A DNA stretch of 64,000 nucleotides from Propionicimonas sp020161015 (GTDB lineage Bacteria; Actinomycetota; Actinomycetes; Propionibacteriales; Propionibacteriaceae), in contig NZ_CAXWGX010000026.1 in NCBI RefSeq assembly GCF_964266745.1, positions 248,001 to 312,000 of the forward strand, written 5' to 3'. Shown in pieces: positions 57,060-64,000 of the stretch. The position numbers and the translations under genes are program-made. A model generated the notes under the pieces. The model had not been told where the DNA came from. It made no database searches and worked only from the letters and a program-made list of their open reading frames with translations. How positions within the stretch are numbered: the stretch's first letter is position 1; every line of letters starts with the position of its first letter.

Positions 57060-57695
57060 ATGACCCTCCTCCCGTCCGGCACGGCACTGCGGGGACGATT
57101 CGTCCACCTCGCCCCCGTGGTGGCGGACGACCTGCCGGCACTGGCCCGGATCCTCGCCGAGCCTGCCGTCTACGCGTCCGGGTTCGTGATGTGGGGACGT
57201 CCCCAGGGCCCGGCCGCCGCGCTCGAACTCGCCCGACGGTTGTACCTCGACCCGCCGGCCCCCGACGGGGACGGGCGCGGGCGCGTCGCGTACGCCGTCC
57301 GGCTGGCCGGGACCTCCGCGCTCGGGGACGCCGGTGAGGTGGTGGGGACCACGTCCCTCGGCGAGGCCCTCCTCGCCCACGAGCGGCTGCACCTGGGCTG
57401 GACCCTCTACCACCCCCGCGTCTGGGGAGGAGTGGTGAACCCCGAGGCCAAGTACCTGTTGCTGCGGTACTGCTTCGAGGACCTCGGCTTCGGCCGGGTG
57501 AAGCTCCAGACCGACGCGCTGAACACCCGCTCGGCGGCCGCCATCGAACGGCTCGGCGCGCAGCGCGAGGGCGTGCTGCGGCGCCACACGCGCCGAGAGG
57601 ACGGCAGCTTCCGCGACACTGTGGTGTTCAGCGTGGTGGCCGACGACTGGCCACGCGTCCGCGACGGCCTGCTCGCGCGCCTGCCGGCGCGGTGA
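57060..57695 (+). CDS. GNAT-family N-acetyltransferase
   Basis: A protein of 211 aa in the RimJ/RimL branch: GTALRGRFVHLAPVVADDLPAL at the start, LGWTLYHPRVWGGVVNPEAKYLLLRYCFEDLGF, then NTRSAAAIERLGAQREGVLRRH. The acetyl-CoA loop is unusually V-V-N-P-E rather than Q/R-x-x-G-x-G/A, a form seen in the RimL-like subgroup with TWWNPAVN-like loops. Substrate unknown. Start at 57060 chosen from promoter spacing; 57051 would add three residues. Confidence 0.82.
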   Translation: MTLLPSGTALRGRFVHLAPVVADDLPALARILAEPAVYASGFVMWGRPQGPAAALELARRLYLDPPAPDGDGRGRVAYAVRLAGTSALGDAGEVVGTTSLGEALLAHERLHLGWTLYHPRVWGGVVNPEAKYLLLRYCFEDLGFGRVKLQTDALNTRSAAAIERLGAQREGVLRRHTRREDGSFRDTVVFSVVADDWPRVRDGLLARLPAR

Positions 57696-57698
57696 TCC

Positions 57699-57995
57699 TC
57701 AGCTGGAGAAGAACAGCCCGGACAGTCCGCCGCGACGGTAGCGGTGCCCACCGTGCGTGCCCCAGGACGGCCCGTAGCCGGGCTGCGGAGGCGGCTGGGC
57801 GGCGAAGCGGCTCTCCAGCTGGGTGAGGTGCTCGAGCTCGCCGAAGTCGAGGAACACGCCCCGGCAGCCGGTGCACTGTTCGAGGTGGATGCCGTTGCGC
57901 TCGTAGGTGCGCATCGAAGCGCCGCACTTGGGGCAGGTCATCGCGCCGGCCCCACCGTAGGGCTCGTAGCGTTGCGGGTCCATCGGTTGGGTCAT
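57699..57995 (-). CDS. TFIIB-type zinc-ribbon protein
   Basis: A 98-aa protein with a zf-TFIIB knuckle: MTCPKCGASMRTYERNGIHLEQCTGCRGVFLDFGELEHL (about 19-57), two C-x-x-C pairs and the family's GVFLDxGEL block. A Pro/Gly/Tyr-rich tail ends with GGLSGLFFSS. Members are small cytoplasmic proteins of unknown function. It starts 4 bp after the phosphotransferase stop, so they form one unit. A second Met (57983) is possible as start. Confidence 0.82.
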   Translation of the reverse strand: MTQPMDPQRYEPYGGAGAMTCPKCGASMRTYERNGIHLEQCTGCRGVFLDFGELEHLTQLESRFAAQPPPQPGYGPSWGTHGGHRYRRGGLSGLFFSS

Positions 57996-57999
57996 GCCC

Positions 58000-58899
58000 T
58001 CAAGAGTGCATGCGCCGGCAAGCCGCCAGCAGTTCTTCGGCTGTGCCGTCGCTGTGCGGCGTCCGCAGCGCCTGGATGGTGGCCACCACCACGGCGGCCC
58101 GCGACGGCAGGTCCAGGGTCGGCCACGGGTCGCCGTCCGGCGGGACGGCGGGCCCGCCGGCCTCGCGGTAGGCGTCCAGGAAGGTCATCCACGCGTCGTC
58201 GTCGAGCAGCCCTGCGGCCCAGAAGCCGGCCGGCCGGGCGAGGTCCCAGGCAGGGTCGCCGACGCCGAAGTCGTCGACGTCCAGCAGTTTCCAGCTGCGG
58301 CGCAGCGGGGTGTGGCCGAGCTGGCCGAGGTGGAAGTCGCCGTGGGCGAGGGTCACCTGGCGCGGCGTCTCCAGGCGCGCGGCGAGGCTGTCGCCGAGGT
58401 CGGCGAGCCAGGCGAGGTCTGCGCGTCCGCTCTGGCGGAGGTAGGCGACGCCCCTGGCGAGCCGCGAGTGCCCGCCCAGGCGGGGGAGCTCGTCCGTCTG
58501 GGGCATCCGGTGCAGCCGGGCGAGCAGCTGGCCGATCTCGAGCCAGGGCGGACGGTCGATCGTCGACAGCACGGTGACCCGCGGCCAGATGGTGGCCAGG
58601 CGGTCCCCTGGCGCCGGGATCGCCGCGTAGCGCAGCGGCTGGATCCAGAGCCTGTCCATGTCCGGGGCGCCGATGCCGCGCAGGCGCAGCGCGAGCCGTC
58701 CCGGGTGCGTGCCCGCGCCGTGCAGCTTCACGATCACGCCCGCGCAGATGAACACCTGGGAGTGTTCCGGCGCCAGCGGACGGGTGGGCAGGCCGCGGGT
58801 GACCAGCGGGACGACCGGGGTGCTCTCGACGACGCGCGGGTCCTGCGTGGCCGCGATGCCGCGGACCCAGGCCTCGAGGTCGGTGGGGAGCGTCGGCAT
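58000..58899 (-). CDS. Aminoglycoside-phosphotransferase-like kinase
   Basis: A protein of 299 aa of the APH/ChoK kinase fold. The catalytic loop is LAHGDFHLGQLG (HGDFHxGQ, with Gln instead of the usual Asn), followed by LLDVDDFGVGDPAWDLARPAG, which supplies the magnesium Asp and the D-P-A-x-D-L-A block. The N-lobe is short. Many such genes are sugar, choline or amino-compound kinases rather than resistance enzymes. The ATG is preceded by GGAGGA. Operon with the zinc ribbon. Confidence 0.83.
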   Translation of the reverse strand: MPTLPTDLEAWVRGIAATQDPRVVESTPVVPLVTRGLPTRPLAPEHSQVFICAGVIVKLHGAGTHPGRLALRLRGIGAPDMDRLWIQPLRYAAIPAPGDRLATIWPRVTVLSTIDRPPWLEIGQLLARLHRMPQTDELPRLGGHSRLARGVAYLRQSGRADLAWLADLGDSLAARLETPRQVTLAHGDFHLGQLGHTPLRRSWKLLDVDDFGVGDPAWDLARPAGFWAAGLLDDDAWMTFLDAYREAGGPAVPPDGDPWPTLDLPSRAAVVVATIQALRTPHSDGTAEELLAACRRMHS

Positions 58900-58977
58900 G
58901 GCTGTCGGCGTCCTCCGTCCTGCGACACTCCCGGTGCGGCCCGGCCGAGCCTACCGCCCGGGCCGCCTCGCCGCGGG

Positions 58978-60228
58978 TCAGGCGGCCTCGGCGACCTCCG
59001 CGGCGACGTGGGTGCGCGAGCGCAGCCGGCGGACGTCGGCGAAGGACAGCGCGAACAGGGTGGTCACGATGCTCACCACCCCGGTTCCGATGAGCGCGAC
59101 GTGCGGGCCGAACACGGCGGCCGCGGGGCCGGCCAGCAGCAGGCCGAGGGGCCCCAGCATCAGCGAGCCGAGGGCGTCGTAGGACGCGACGCGCGACAGC
59201 GACTCGGCGGGGACCTCGTGCTGCATGGTGGTCATCCACAGGACCCCGAACAGGTCGAACCCGACGCCCATGAGGAACATCGCGACCATCACCACCCACA
59301 GCGGGGCACTGAACCCCAGCAGCAACTGGGGTGCCGCCGCGGTGAACGTGAGCAGGGTGGCGACGAGGATCGGCCGGCGCGGGCGCCACACCATCGCGAT
59401 CACGACGCCGACGATCGCGCCGACAGCCTCGCTGGCGAGGACGGCCGTCCAGCCGCGGGCCCCGCCGAGCTCCGCCTGCGCCACGACCGGGCCGAGCACT
59501 CCCTGGGACGCCTGGAGCACCATCAGCAGGACGGCCCACTGGATGACGCACACGAACAGCCACTGCCGGCTGCGGAACTCGCTCCAGCCGTCCCTCAGCT
59601 GGCGAAGGGGGTTCTCCTCGGGCTGGGCGAGCGACCCTCCGCGGGGCAGGAACCCCGACAGCACGGCGGAGACGAGGTAGAGCGTGCCGGCGCCGACCAT
59701 CGCCCAGCCGCCGCCGAGCCACACGACGACCGCTCCGCTGGCCACCAGGCCCACGAACCGGGCGGCGCTGGCCCCCATCGAGAGCCACGCGTTCCCCTGC
59801 TGGAGCAGGTGGGGCGGCACGAGGTCGGGGATGATCCCGCTGAGCGCCGGGTAGACGGTCGCGCCGGCGAGGCCGGCGAACGCCGCGGCCAGGCACAGCA
59901 GCCACAGCGGGGTGTGGCCGCTGAGCATCATGATCCCGATGGACGCCCACGCGGCCGCGGCCACGATCTGCCCCCAGCGCAGGACGAGCGCGCGGGGGTA
60001 GCGATCGGCGATCACGCCGCCGACCAGCATGAACGCGACGAGCGGGATGGTCTGGGCCGCGAGGACGATCGAGAGGGTTCCGGCGTCGGCGCCGGGCATC
60101 GCGAGCACGCCGAACGCGAGGGCGACGGGGGCGAACGCCATGCCGAGCATCGAGACCGTGCGCGCGGCCAGCAGCACCATGAAGGGCGGGTCGGCGAGCA
60201 GTTCTCTGGTCTGGAGCGAGGCGGGCAT
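58978..60228 (-). CDS. Major facilitator superfamily exporter
   Basis: A 416-aa protein with twelve predicted helices of the MFS drug/enterobactin-exporter-like (EntS, MFS_3) type. FMLVGGVIADRYPRALVLRWGQ is motif A (G-x-x-A-D-R) after helix 2, and VYPALSGIIPDLVPPHLLQQGNAW marks the N-half end of this subgroup. An iron-uptake operon and a monooxygenase gene lie upstream on the other strand, but no siderophore synthesis genes are in the window, so the cargo is open. The ATG is preceded by AGGAA. Confidence 0.87.
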   Translation of the reverse strand: MPASLQTRELLADPPFMVLLAARTVSMLGMAFAPVALAFGVLAMPGADAGTLSIVLAAQTIPLVAFMLVGGVIADRYPRALVLRWGQIVAAAAWASIGIMMLSGHTPLWLLCLAAAFAGLAGATVYPALSGIIPDLVPPHLLQQGNAWLSMGASAARFVGLVASGAVVVWLGGGWAMVGAGTLYLVSAVLSGFLPRGGSLAQPEENPLRQLRDGWSEFRSRQWLFVCVIQWAVLLMVLQASQGVLGPVVAQAELGGARGWTAVLASEAVGAIVGVVIAMVWRPRRPILVATLLTFTAAAPQLLLGFSAPLWVVMVAMFLMGVGFDLFGVLWMTTMQHEVPAESLSRVASYDALGSLMLGPLGLLLAGPAAAVFGPHVALIGTGVVSIVTTLFALSFADVRRLRSRTHVAAEVAEAA

Positions 60229-60333
60229 GAGGAGTTCCTGGCGGGCAGTGGGCAGCCTTCGATGATCGCACCGCCCGTCCGTGTCGCGCAACTCGCGCCG
60301 AAGCACGCTGCGACCGGGGCGCGTCCCCCCGGT

Positions 60334-60350
60334 TCGAGGGCCAGCCTTCC
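60334..60350. repeat. Family A fragment
   Basis: TCGAGGGCCAGCCTTCC matches the left arm only and stands 4 bp before the complete copy 5. Confidence 0.75.
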
Positions 60351-60354
60351 GAGG

Positions 60355-60422
60355 TAGGGGCCAGCCTTGTGGCCGAGGGCTCGTCCCCTGGTGCTGGCGC
60401 TCGGCGTCAAGGCTGGCCCTCG
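60355..60422. repeat. 68-bp nested palindrome, family A copy 5
   Basis: Left arm TAGGGGCCAGCCTTG (60355-60369), right arm CAAGGCTGGCCCTCG (60408-60422). The outermost bases are mismatched or wobble; the inner 12 bp pair perfectly. It lies between divergent genes. Confidence 0.88.
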
Positions 60423-60514
60423 TCGGGTGGGGTGGGGGACGGTGGCGAGGCGTCCGCCCGGGCCCGCGCACCGGGACCGTGCTCCACGCCGCTCCCGCGG
60501 TGCGTCCCCGTGAG

Positions 60515-60582
60515 TGAGGGCCAGCCTTCTGGCCGAGGGCTCGTCCCCTGGTGCTGGCCCTCGACGTGAAGGCTGGCCCTCG
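60515..60582. repeat. 68-bp nested palindrome, family A copy 6
   Basis: Left arm TGAGGGCCAGCCTTC (60515-60529), right arm GAAGGCTGGCCCTCG (60568-60582). The G-to-C and C-to-G changes at the inner end of the stem keep pairing. It is 92 bp from copy 5. The stretch 60423-60514 shows no gene. Confidence 0.9.
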
Positions 60583-60680
60583 AGGACGGGGTCTGGCCCT
60601 CGAGGACGGGGGCTGGCCTTCGAGGACGGGGGCTGGCCGTCGAACCGGGGGCTGGCCGTCCAACCGGGACGCTGGCCCTC
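60581..60680. repeat. 20-bp tandem array
   Basis: Five units resembling CGAGGACGGGGGCTGGCCCT begin at 60581, 60601, 60621, 60641 (19 bp) and 60660. Each contains the GGCTGGCC arm core of family A; the first overlaps the end of copy 6. Confidence 0.88.
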
Positions 60681-60756
60681 GGGCGGGCGGCGGTCGCTCG
60701 ACGCGTGATCCCCGGTGGGGGTGGACGCGACACCCGCGCGGCGGTTCGATGGAGCC

Positions 60757-61053
60757 ATGCTGATCGTGCACGTGTCCGTCCATGTCCTGCCCGAGGCGGT
60801 GGAGGCGTTCATCGACGCCACCCGGGCCAATGCGCACGCGTCCCGACTCGAACCGGGCGTCGTCCGCTTCGACGTGGTGCAGTCGCTGGACGACCCGACG
60901 CGGTTCGCGCTCGTCGAGGCGTACCGCGACGACGCCGCGGCGGCGGCCCACAAGGAGACCGCGCACTACGCCACCTGGCGCGACACCGTGGCCCCGATGA
61001 TGGCCGAACCGCGCACGTCCCAGCGCTTCGCGGACGTCGACTACCCGGGCTGA
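60757..61053 (+). CDS. Antibiotic-biosynthesis-monooxygenase (ABM) domain protein
   Basis: A 98-aa ferredoxin-like dimeric domain of the ABM/LsrG group: MLIVHVSVHVLPEAVEAFIDATRANA, EPGVVRFDVVQSLDDPTRFALVEAYRDDAAAAAHKETAHYATWRDTV. The pattern with His in AHKETAHY is typical. Functions range from quinone oxygenation to autoinducer-2 phosphate isomerisation and haem handling; nothing here decides. The ATG has GGAG at -6; TTCGAT at 60745-60750 is a possible -10. The iron box begins 93 bp after its stop. Confidence 0.84.
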   Translation: MLIVHVSVHVLPEAVEAFIDATRANAHASRLEPGVVRFDVVQSLDDPTRFALVEAYRDDAAAAAHKETAHYATWRDTVAPMMAEPRTSQRFADVDYPG

Positions 61054-61116
61054 GGGACGCGGCCGGAGCGGTCGCTGGCGCCGGCGGCCCACGATCTGAA
61101 ATAGTCAAGCTCGGAG

Positions 61117-61146
61117 TTGCGAAATAGGGCGTTCCCGGAAGATAGT
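61117..61146 (+). promoter_or_regulatory. Promoter of efeUOB
   Basis: TTGCGA (61117-61122) and GATAGT (61141-61146) with an 18-bp spacer. The iron box begins in the last base of the -10, so a bound repressor would block it. Confidence 0.5.
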
Positions 61147-61164
61147 TAGGTGAGGCTCACCTAA
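61146..61164. promoter_or_regulatory. DtxR/IdeR iron box
   Basis: TTAGGTGAGGCTCACCTAA, a perfect 19-bp palindrome that matches the DtxR/IdeR consensus TTAGGTTAGGCTAACCTAA at 17 of 19 positions. Iron-loaded regulator bound here should repress efeUOB. Confidence 0.93.
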
Positions 61165-61180
61165 CATCGAGGAGACGGAC

Positions 61181-62038
61181 GTGCTGGGCAACTTCCTGAT
61201 CGGGTTGCGCGAGGGGCTCGAGGCGAGCCTGGTCGTCAGCATCCTCATCGCCTACCTCGTGAAGACCGGACGCCGTCACCTGCTGCCCAAGGTCTGGGCC
61301 GGCGTCGGCCTCGCCGTGGCCATCTCGCTCCTGTTCGGGGCGCTGCTCACCTTCGGTCCGAAGGGCCTGAGCTTCAGCGCCCAGGAGTTCATCGGCGGGA
61401 CGCTGTCGATCGCGGCGGTGGGGCTGGTCACCTGGATGATCTTCTGGATGGCCGGGGCAGCCCGCACCATCGCCTCCGACCTGCGCCGTCAGGTGGACGC
61501 AGCGGAGGGCTCGGCGTGGTCGCTGCCGCTGATCGCGGCCCTGGCCGTCGGGCGCGAAGGCCTGGAGACCGCGCTGTTCGTGTGGGCGGCCACCAAGTCT
61601 GCCGCCGCCGAGGGCGGGACGACCGCCGGCCCGCTGCTCGGCGCGCTCGCCGGACTGCTCGTCGCGATCGCGCTGGGCTACGCGCTCTATGCCGGCGCGG
61701 TCCGCATCAACCTCGGACGCTTCTTCGCGATCACGGGCGGCTTCCTGATCCTGGTCGCGGCCGGCGTGCTCGCCTACGGGGTCCACGACCTCCAGGAGGC
61801 CGGCTTCCTGCCCGGGCTGAACAACCTGGCCTACGACGTCTCCGCTGCGGTGCCGCCCGGCGGCCTGCTGGGCACGATCCTCAAGGGGATCTTCAACTTC
61901 TCTCCCGCGGCCACCGTGCTCGAGGTGGTCGTCTGGGTCACCTATGTGGGCATCGTCGGGACGCTGTTCCTGCGCAAGGTCCGCACCAAGGCACCGGCCC
62001 CGGCGCCGGCAGCCGAGTCCGTCGTCGCGTCCGCCTGA
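61181..62038 (+). CDS. efeU: Iron permease EfeU (FTR1 family)
   Basis: EfeU (285 aa, about seven helices) moves iron across the membrane in the ferrous-iron/acid-inducible EfeUOB system. Both REGLE motifs are intact: REGLEAS at 10-16 and GREGLETALF at about 123-132. The GTG follows GAGGAG and the iron box. efeO begins 29 bp after its stop. Confidence 0.95.
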   Translation: MLGNFLIGLREGLEASLVVSILIAYLVKTGRRHLLPKVWAGVGLAVAISLLFGALLTFGPKGLSFSAQEFIGGTLSIAAVGLVTWMIFWMAGAARTIASDLRRQVDAAEGSAWSLPLIAALAVGREGLETALFVWAATKSAAAEGGTTAGPLLGALAGLLVAIALGYALYAGAVRINLGRFFAITGGFLILVAAGVLAYGVHDLQEAGFLPGLNNLAYDVSAAVPPGGLLGTILKGIFNFSPAATVLEVVVWVTYVGIVGTLFLRKVRTKAPAPAPAAESVVASA

Positions 62039-62067
62039 CCGGACCCGTTCCTTACCCGAAAGGCACC

Positions 62068-63234
62068 ATGAAGTACCGCGCCCTCGCCCTGGTCGTCCCT
62101 GCCCTGATGGCGGCCGGATGCACCGACAACGCCCCCTCCGCGGGATCCTCCGCCGGTGGGGACGGGGCCCGCACGCTCACCGTCCAGGCCTCCGACACCG
62201 CCTGCACGCTCAGCGCCACGACCGCGCCGTCGGGCACGCTGACGTTCTCGGTGACCAACACCGGCACCCAGGTCAACGAGTTCTACCTGCTCGCGGCGGA
62301 CGGCCTGCGGATCGTCGCAGAGGTCGAGAACATCGGCCCGGGCCTCACCCGCGACCTGGTGCTCAGCGCGCCGGCCGGCGACTACATCTCCGCCTGCAAG
62401 CCCGGCATGGTGGGGGAGGGCATCCGGGCGGCCTTCCGCGTCACCGAGTCGGGCGAGCCGGTCGGCCCGACCGGCGACGACGCGGCGCTCGTCGAGGCGG
62501 CGAACGCCGCCTACGCCGGCTACGTGCGCGACCAGGTCGACCAGCTGCTCGCCGGCACCCGCGAGTTCGTCGCCGCCTACGCCGCAGGCAGGGACGACGA
62601 GGCGCGGGCCCTCTACGCGTCCACCCGCGTGCACTGGGAGCGGGTCGAGACCGTCGCGGAGTCCTTCGGCGACCTCGACCCCAAGATGGACGCCCGGGAG
62701 GCCGACCTCGAGGAGGGCCAGGAGTGGACCGGCTGGCACCGGATCGAGAAGGACCTGTGGCCCGCGCGGGCGAAGGGGTACACCCCGCTGACGGCCGCGC
62801 AGCGCGCCACCTACGGCGACGACCTCCTCGCGAACACCGAGGTGCTCCACGAGCGCACCCGTGACCTCACCATCACCGTGGACGTGATCGCCAACGGCGC
62901 GAAGGGCCTCCTCGACGAGGTGGCCACCGGCAAGGTGACCGGGGAGGAGGAGTACTGGTCGCGCACCGACCTGTGGGACTTCCAGGCGAACGTGGACGGC
63001 GCCCGCGTGGCGTGGGAGGGCCTCCGCGACCTCCTCACCCGCAAGGACCCGACCCTCGACGGCCAGATCGAGACCCGCTTCGGTGAGCTCCAGGCGCTGC
63101 TCGACCAGCACCGCTCCGGGGACGGCTTCGTCACCTACGACACGCTCTCCCCCGCCCAGGTCAAGCAGCTGTCGGACGCCGTGAACGCGTTGTCCGAGCC
63201 GCTGTCGAAGCTCGCCGGAGCCGTGCTGTCATGA
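62068..63234 (+). CDS. efeO: Iron-uptake lipoprotein EfeO (cupredoxin + M75)
   Basis: EfeO (388 aa) captures iron for EfeU. A lipobox LMAAGC (Cys18) marks a lipoprotein, fitting a Gram-positive envelope. A cupredoxin-like domain (about 35-130, ending ACKPGM) precedes the M75 domain, whose H-x-x-E reads VHWERVE (~188), with WTGWHRIEKDLW and WDFQANVDGARVAWEGL as other metal-site blocks. It overlaps efeB by 4 bp. Confidence 0.95.
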   Translation: MKYRALALVVPALMAAGCTDNAPSAGSSAGGDGARTLTVQASDTACTLSATTAPSGTLTFSVTNTGTQVNEFYLLAADGLRIVAEVENIGPGLTRDLVLSAPAGDYISACKPGMVGEGIRAAFRVTESGEPVGPTGDDAALVEAANAAYAGYVRDQVDQLLAGTREFVAAYAAGRDDEARALYASTRVHWERVETVAESFGDLDPKMDAREADLEEGQEWTGWHRIEKDLWPARAKGYTPLTAAQRATYGDDLLANTEVLHERTRDLTITVDVIANGAKGLLDEVATGKVTGEEEYWSRTDLWDFQANVDGARVAWEGLRDLLTRKDPTLDGQIETRFGELQALLDQHRSGDGFVTYDTLSPAQVKQLSDAVNALSEPLSKLAGAVLS

Positions 63235-64000
63235 CCCGGCGGGAGGACGCCCCGGACGCCGCAGCGAGCCGCGGCGGGCTGTCCCGGCGCGGGCTGATCG
63301 GGTCCGCCGCCGCCGGTGGGGCCCTGGCCGTCGCCGGGGCCGGGGCGATGGCGGCGTCCGCGCCGGCGGCGGCCGCATCCGCGCCGCAGTGGAGCACCGT
63401 CCCGTTCCACGGCGCCCACCAGGCCGGCATCACCACCGCGGCCCAGGACCGGCTGCACTTCGCCGCCTTCGACCTGCTGCCGTCGGCAACGAGGGACGAC
63501 GTGGTGGGCCTCCTGCGCGACTGGACGCGGGCCGCGGCCCGGATGACCCAGGGCCTGGGGGCCGGTCCGGCGGGCCCCCTCAGCGGTCCCTACGACGCGC
63601 CGCCGGACGACACCGGCGAGGCCGTCGGGCTCGACCCGGCAAACCTCACGATCACGATCGGCTTCGGGCCCACGCTGTTCCGCGACGCCGGGGGCGCCGA
63701 CCGCTTCGGGCTCGCCGACCGGCGCCCCGTGGCGCTGGCCCGGCTGCCCCACTTCCCGGGGGACAAGCTCGACCCCGCCGGCAGCGATGGCGACCTGTGC
63801 GTCCAGGCGTGCTCGAACGACCCCCAGGTGGCGGTGCACGCGATCCGCAACCTCACCCGGATCGCCTTCGGGAGGGCGGCCGTACGGTGGTCGCAGCTCG
63901 GCTTCGGCCGCACCTCGTCCACTGCGCGCGACCAGGCCACCCCGCGCAACCTCTTCGGGTTCAAGGACGGCACGGCCAGCCTGCGCGCGGAGGACACCGA
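63231..64000 (+). CDS. efeB: Dye-decolorising peroxidase EfeB (5' part, cut by window end)
   Basis: The first 256 codons of EfeB. A Tat signal SRRGLIG (18-24) with a hydrophobic Ala-rich stretch directs folded, haem-loaded protein outward. The DyP domain starts near QWSTVPFHGAHQAGI, and NLFGFKDGTASLR (~239-251) contains the G-x-x-D-G signature with the catalytic Asp. In EfeUOB the peroxidase is thought to oxidise ferrous iron or act on haem. The ATG overlaps the efeO stop. The proximal His lies beyond the window. Confidence 0.94.
   Translation, partial: MTRREDAPDAAASRGGLSRRGLIGSAAAGGALAVAGAGAMAASAPAAAASAPQWSTVPFHGAHQAGITTAAQDRLHFAAFDLLPSATRDDVVGLLRDWTRAAARMTQGLGAGPAGPLSGPYDAPPDDTGEAVGLDPANLTITIGFGPTLFRDAGGADRFGLADRRPVALARLPHFPGDKLDPAGSDGDLCVQACSNDPQVAVHAIRNLTRIAFGRAAVRWSQLGFGRTSSTARDQATPRNLFGFKDGTASLRAEDT

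Overview
The window is one contiguous stretch of a high-GC Actinomycetota chromosome. The basis is very GC-rich codon use, many GTG and TTG starts, frequent 1-8 bp stop/start overlaps, the actinobacterial-type families DUF5318, DUF4921, DLW-39, GPGG small membrane protein and MptB-like mannosyltransferase, and many apparently leaderless promoters (TANNNT ending 6-8 bases before the start codon). The gene mix fits the Propionibacteriaceae or a relative, but that rank is an inference. I see no phage, plasmid, insertion sequence, rRNA or CRISPR genes. The content is mostly core chromosome with repeat-filled gaps.

Layout. 1-4.4 kb: ACT-domain tail, LOG-like protein, esterase, then a minus-strand stress cluster (GPGG protein, CsbD, a SigB/SigF-type sigma factor, Dps, DUF456). 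4.5-7.5 kb: cobalamin nucleotide-loop assembly (cobT-cobS, and cobU on the other strand), with a TetR gene between. 7.5-10.2 kb: glutaminase, L-lactate dehydrogenase, TetR. 10.2-15.0 kb: TetR-controlled MMPL exporter fused to a degenerate ABC domain, coupled to a YhgE/Pip protein. 15-20 kb: acyltransferase, SDR, sigma-like HTH protein, an LCP-like protein with an altered core, small proteins. 20-23 kb: two coupled PAP2 phosphatases, DUF1206, tRNA-Ala(UGC). 22.9-28 kb: DUF5318, bifunctional penicillin-binding protein, two GT-C mannosyltransferases. 28-32.3 kb: 2-oxoacid dehydrogenase operon (E1 alpha, E1 beta, E2). 32.6-42.3 kb: sulfurtransferase/alanine racemase, EcsC, aat with Fpg/Nei, an unrecognised gene, MptB-like protein, pheA, serS. 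42.4-50.4 kb: HAD phosphatase, GNAT, DUF4921, a three-gene ABC exporter, GH10 xylanase with aldo-keto reductase. 50.6-61 kb: sdaA, PIN protein, DUF2207-like protein, MacB/FtsX-type ABC exporter, GNAT, small zinc ribbon, phosphotransferase, MFS, monooxygenase. 61.1-64 kb: the efeUOB iron-uptake operon under a perfect DtxR/IdeR box, cut by the window end.

The most unusual content lies between genes. A 68-bp doubly nested palindrome with 15-bp outer arms occurs six times (2175, 19948, 40760, 50466, 60355, 60515), always at exactly 68 bp. One copy carries a paired base change that keeps its stem. Several copies are flanked by short tandem arrays built from the same GGCCAGCC/GGCTGGCC core. A second palindrome family centred on CCGGAATTCCGG occurs twice (32383, 40920) and includes a perfect 38-bp palindrome. 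These repeats fill almost every gap longer than about 250 bp and look like a REP/BIME-like dispersed element of unknown function.

Regulation visible in sequence: SigB-type promoters (GGTTT-N16-GGGTA or close) before csbD, DUF1206 and probably dps, near the sigma gene; two adjacent TetR operators at the exporter promoter; a palindrome inside the promoter of the 2-oxoacid dehydrogenase operon; the iron box before efeU.
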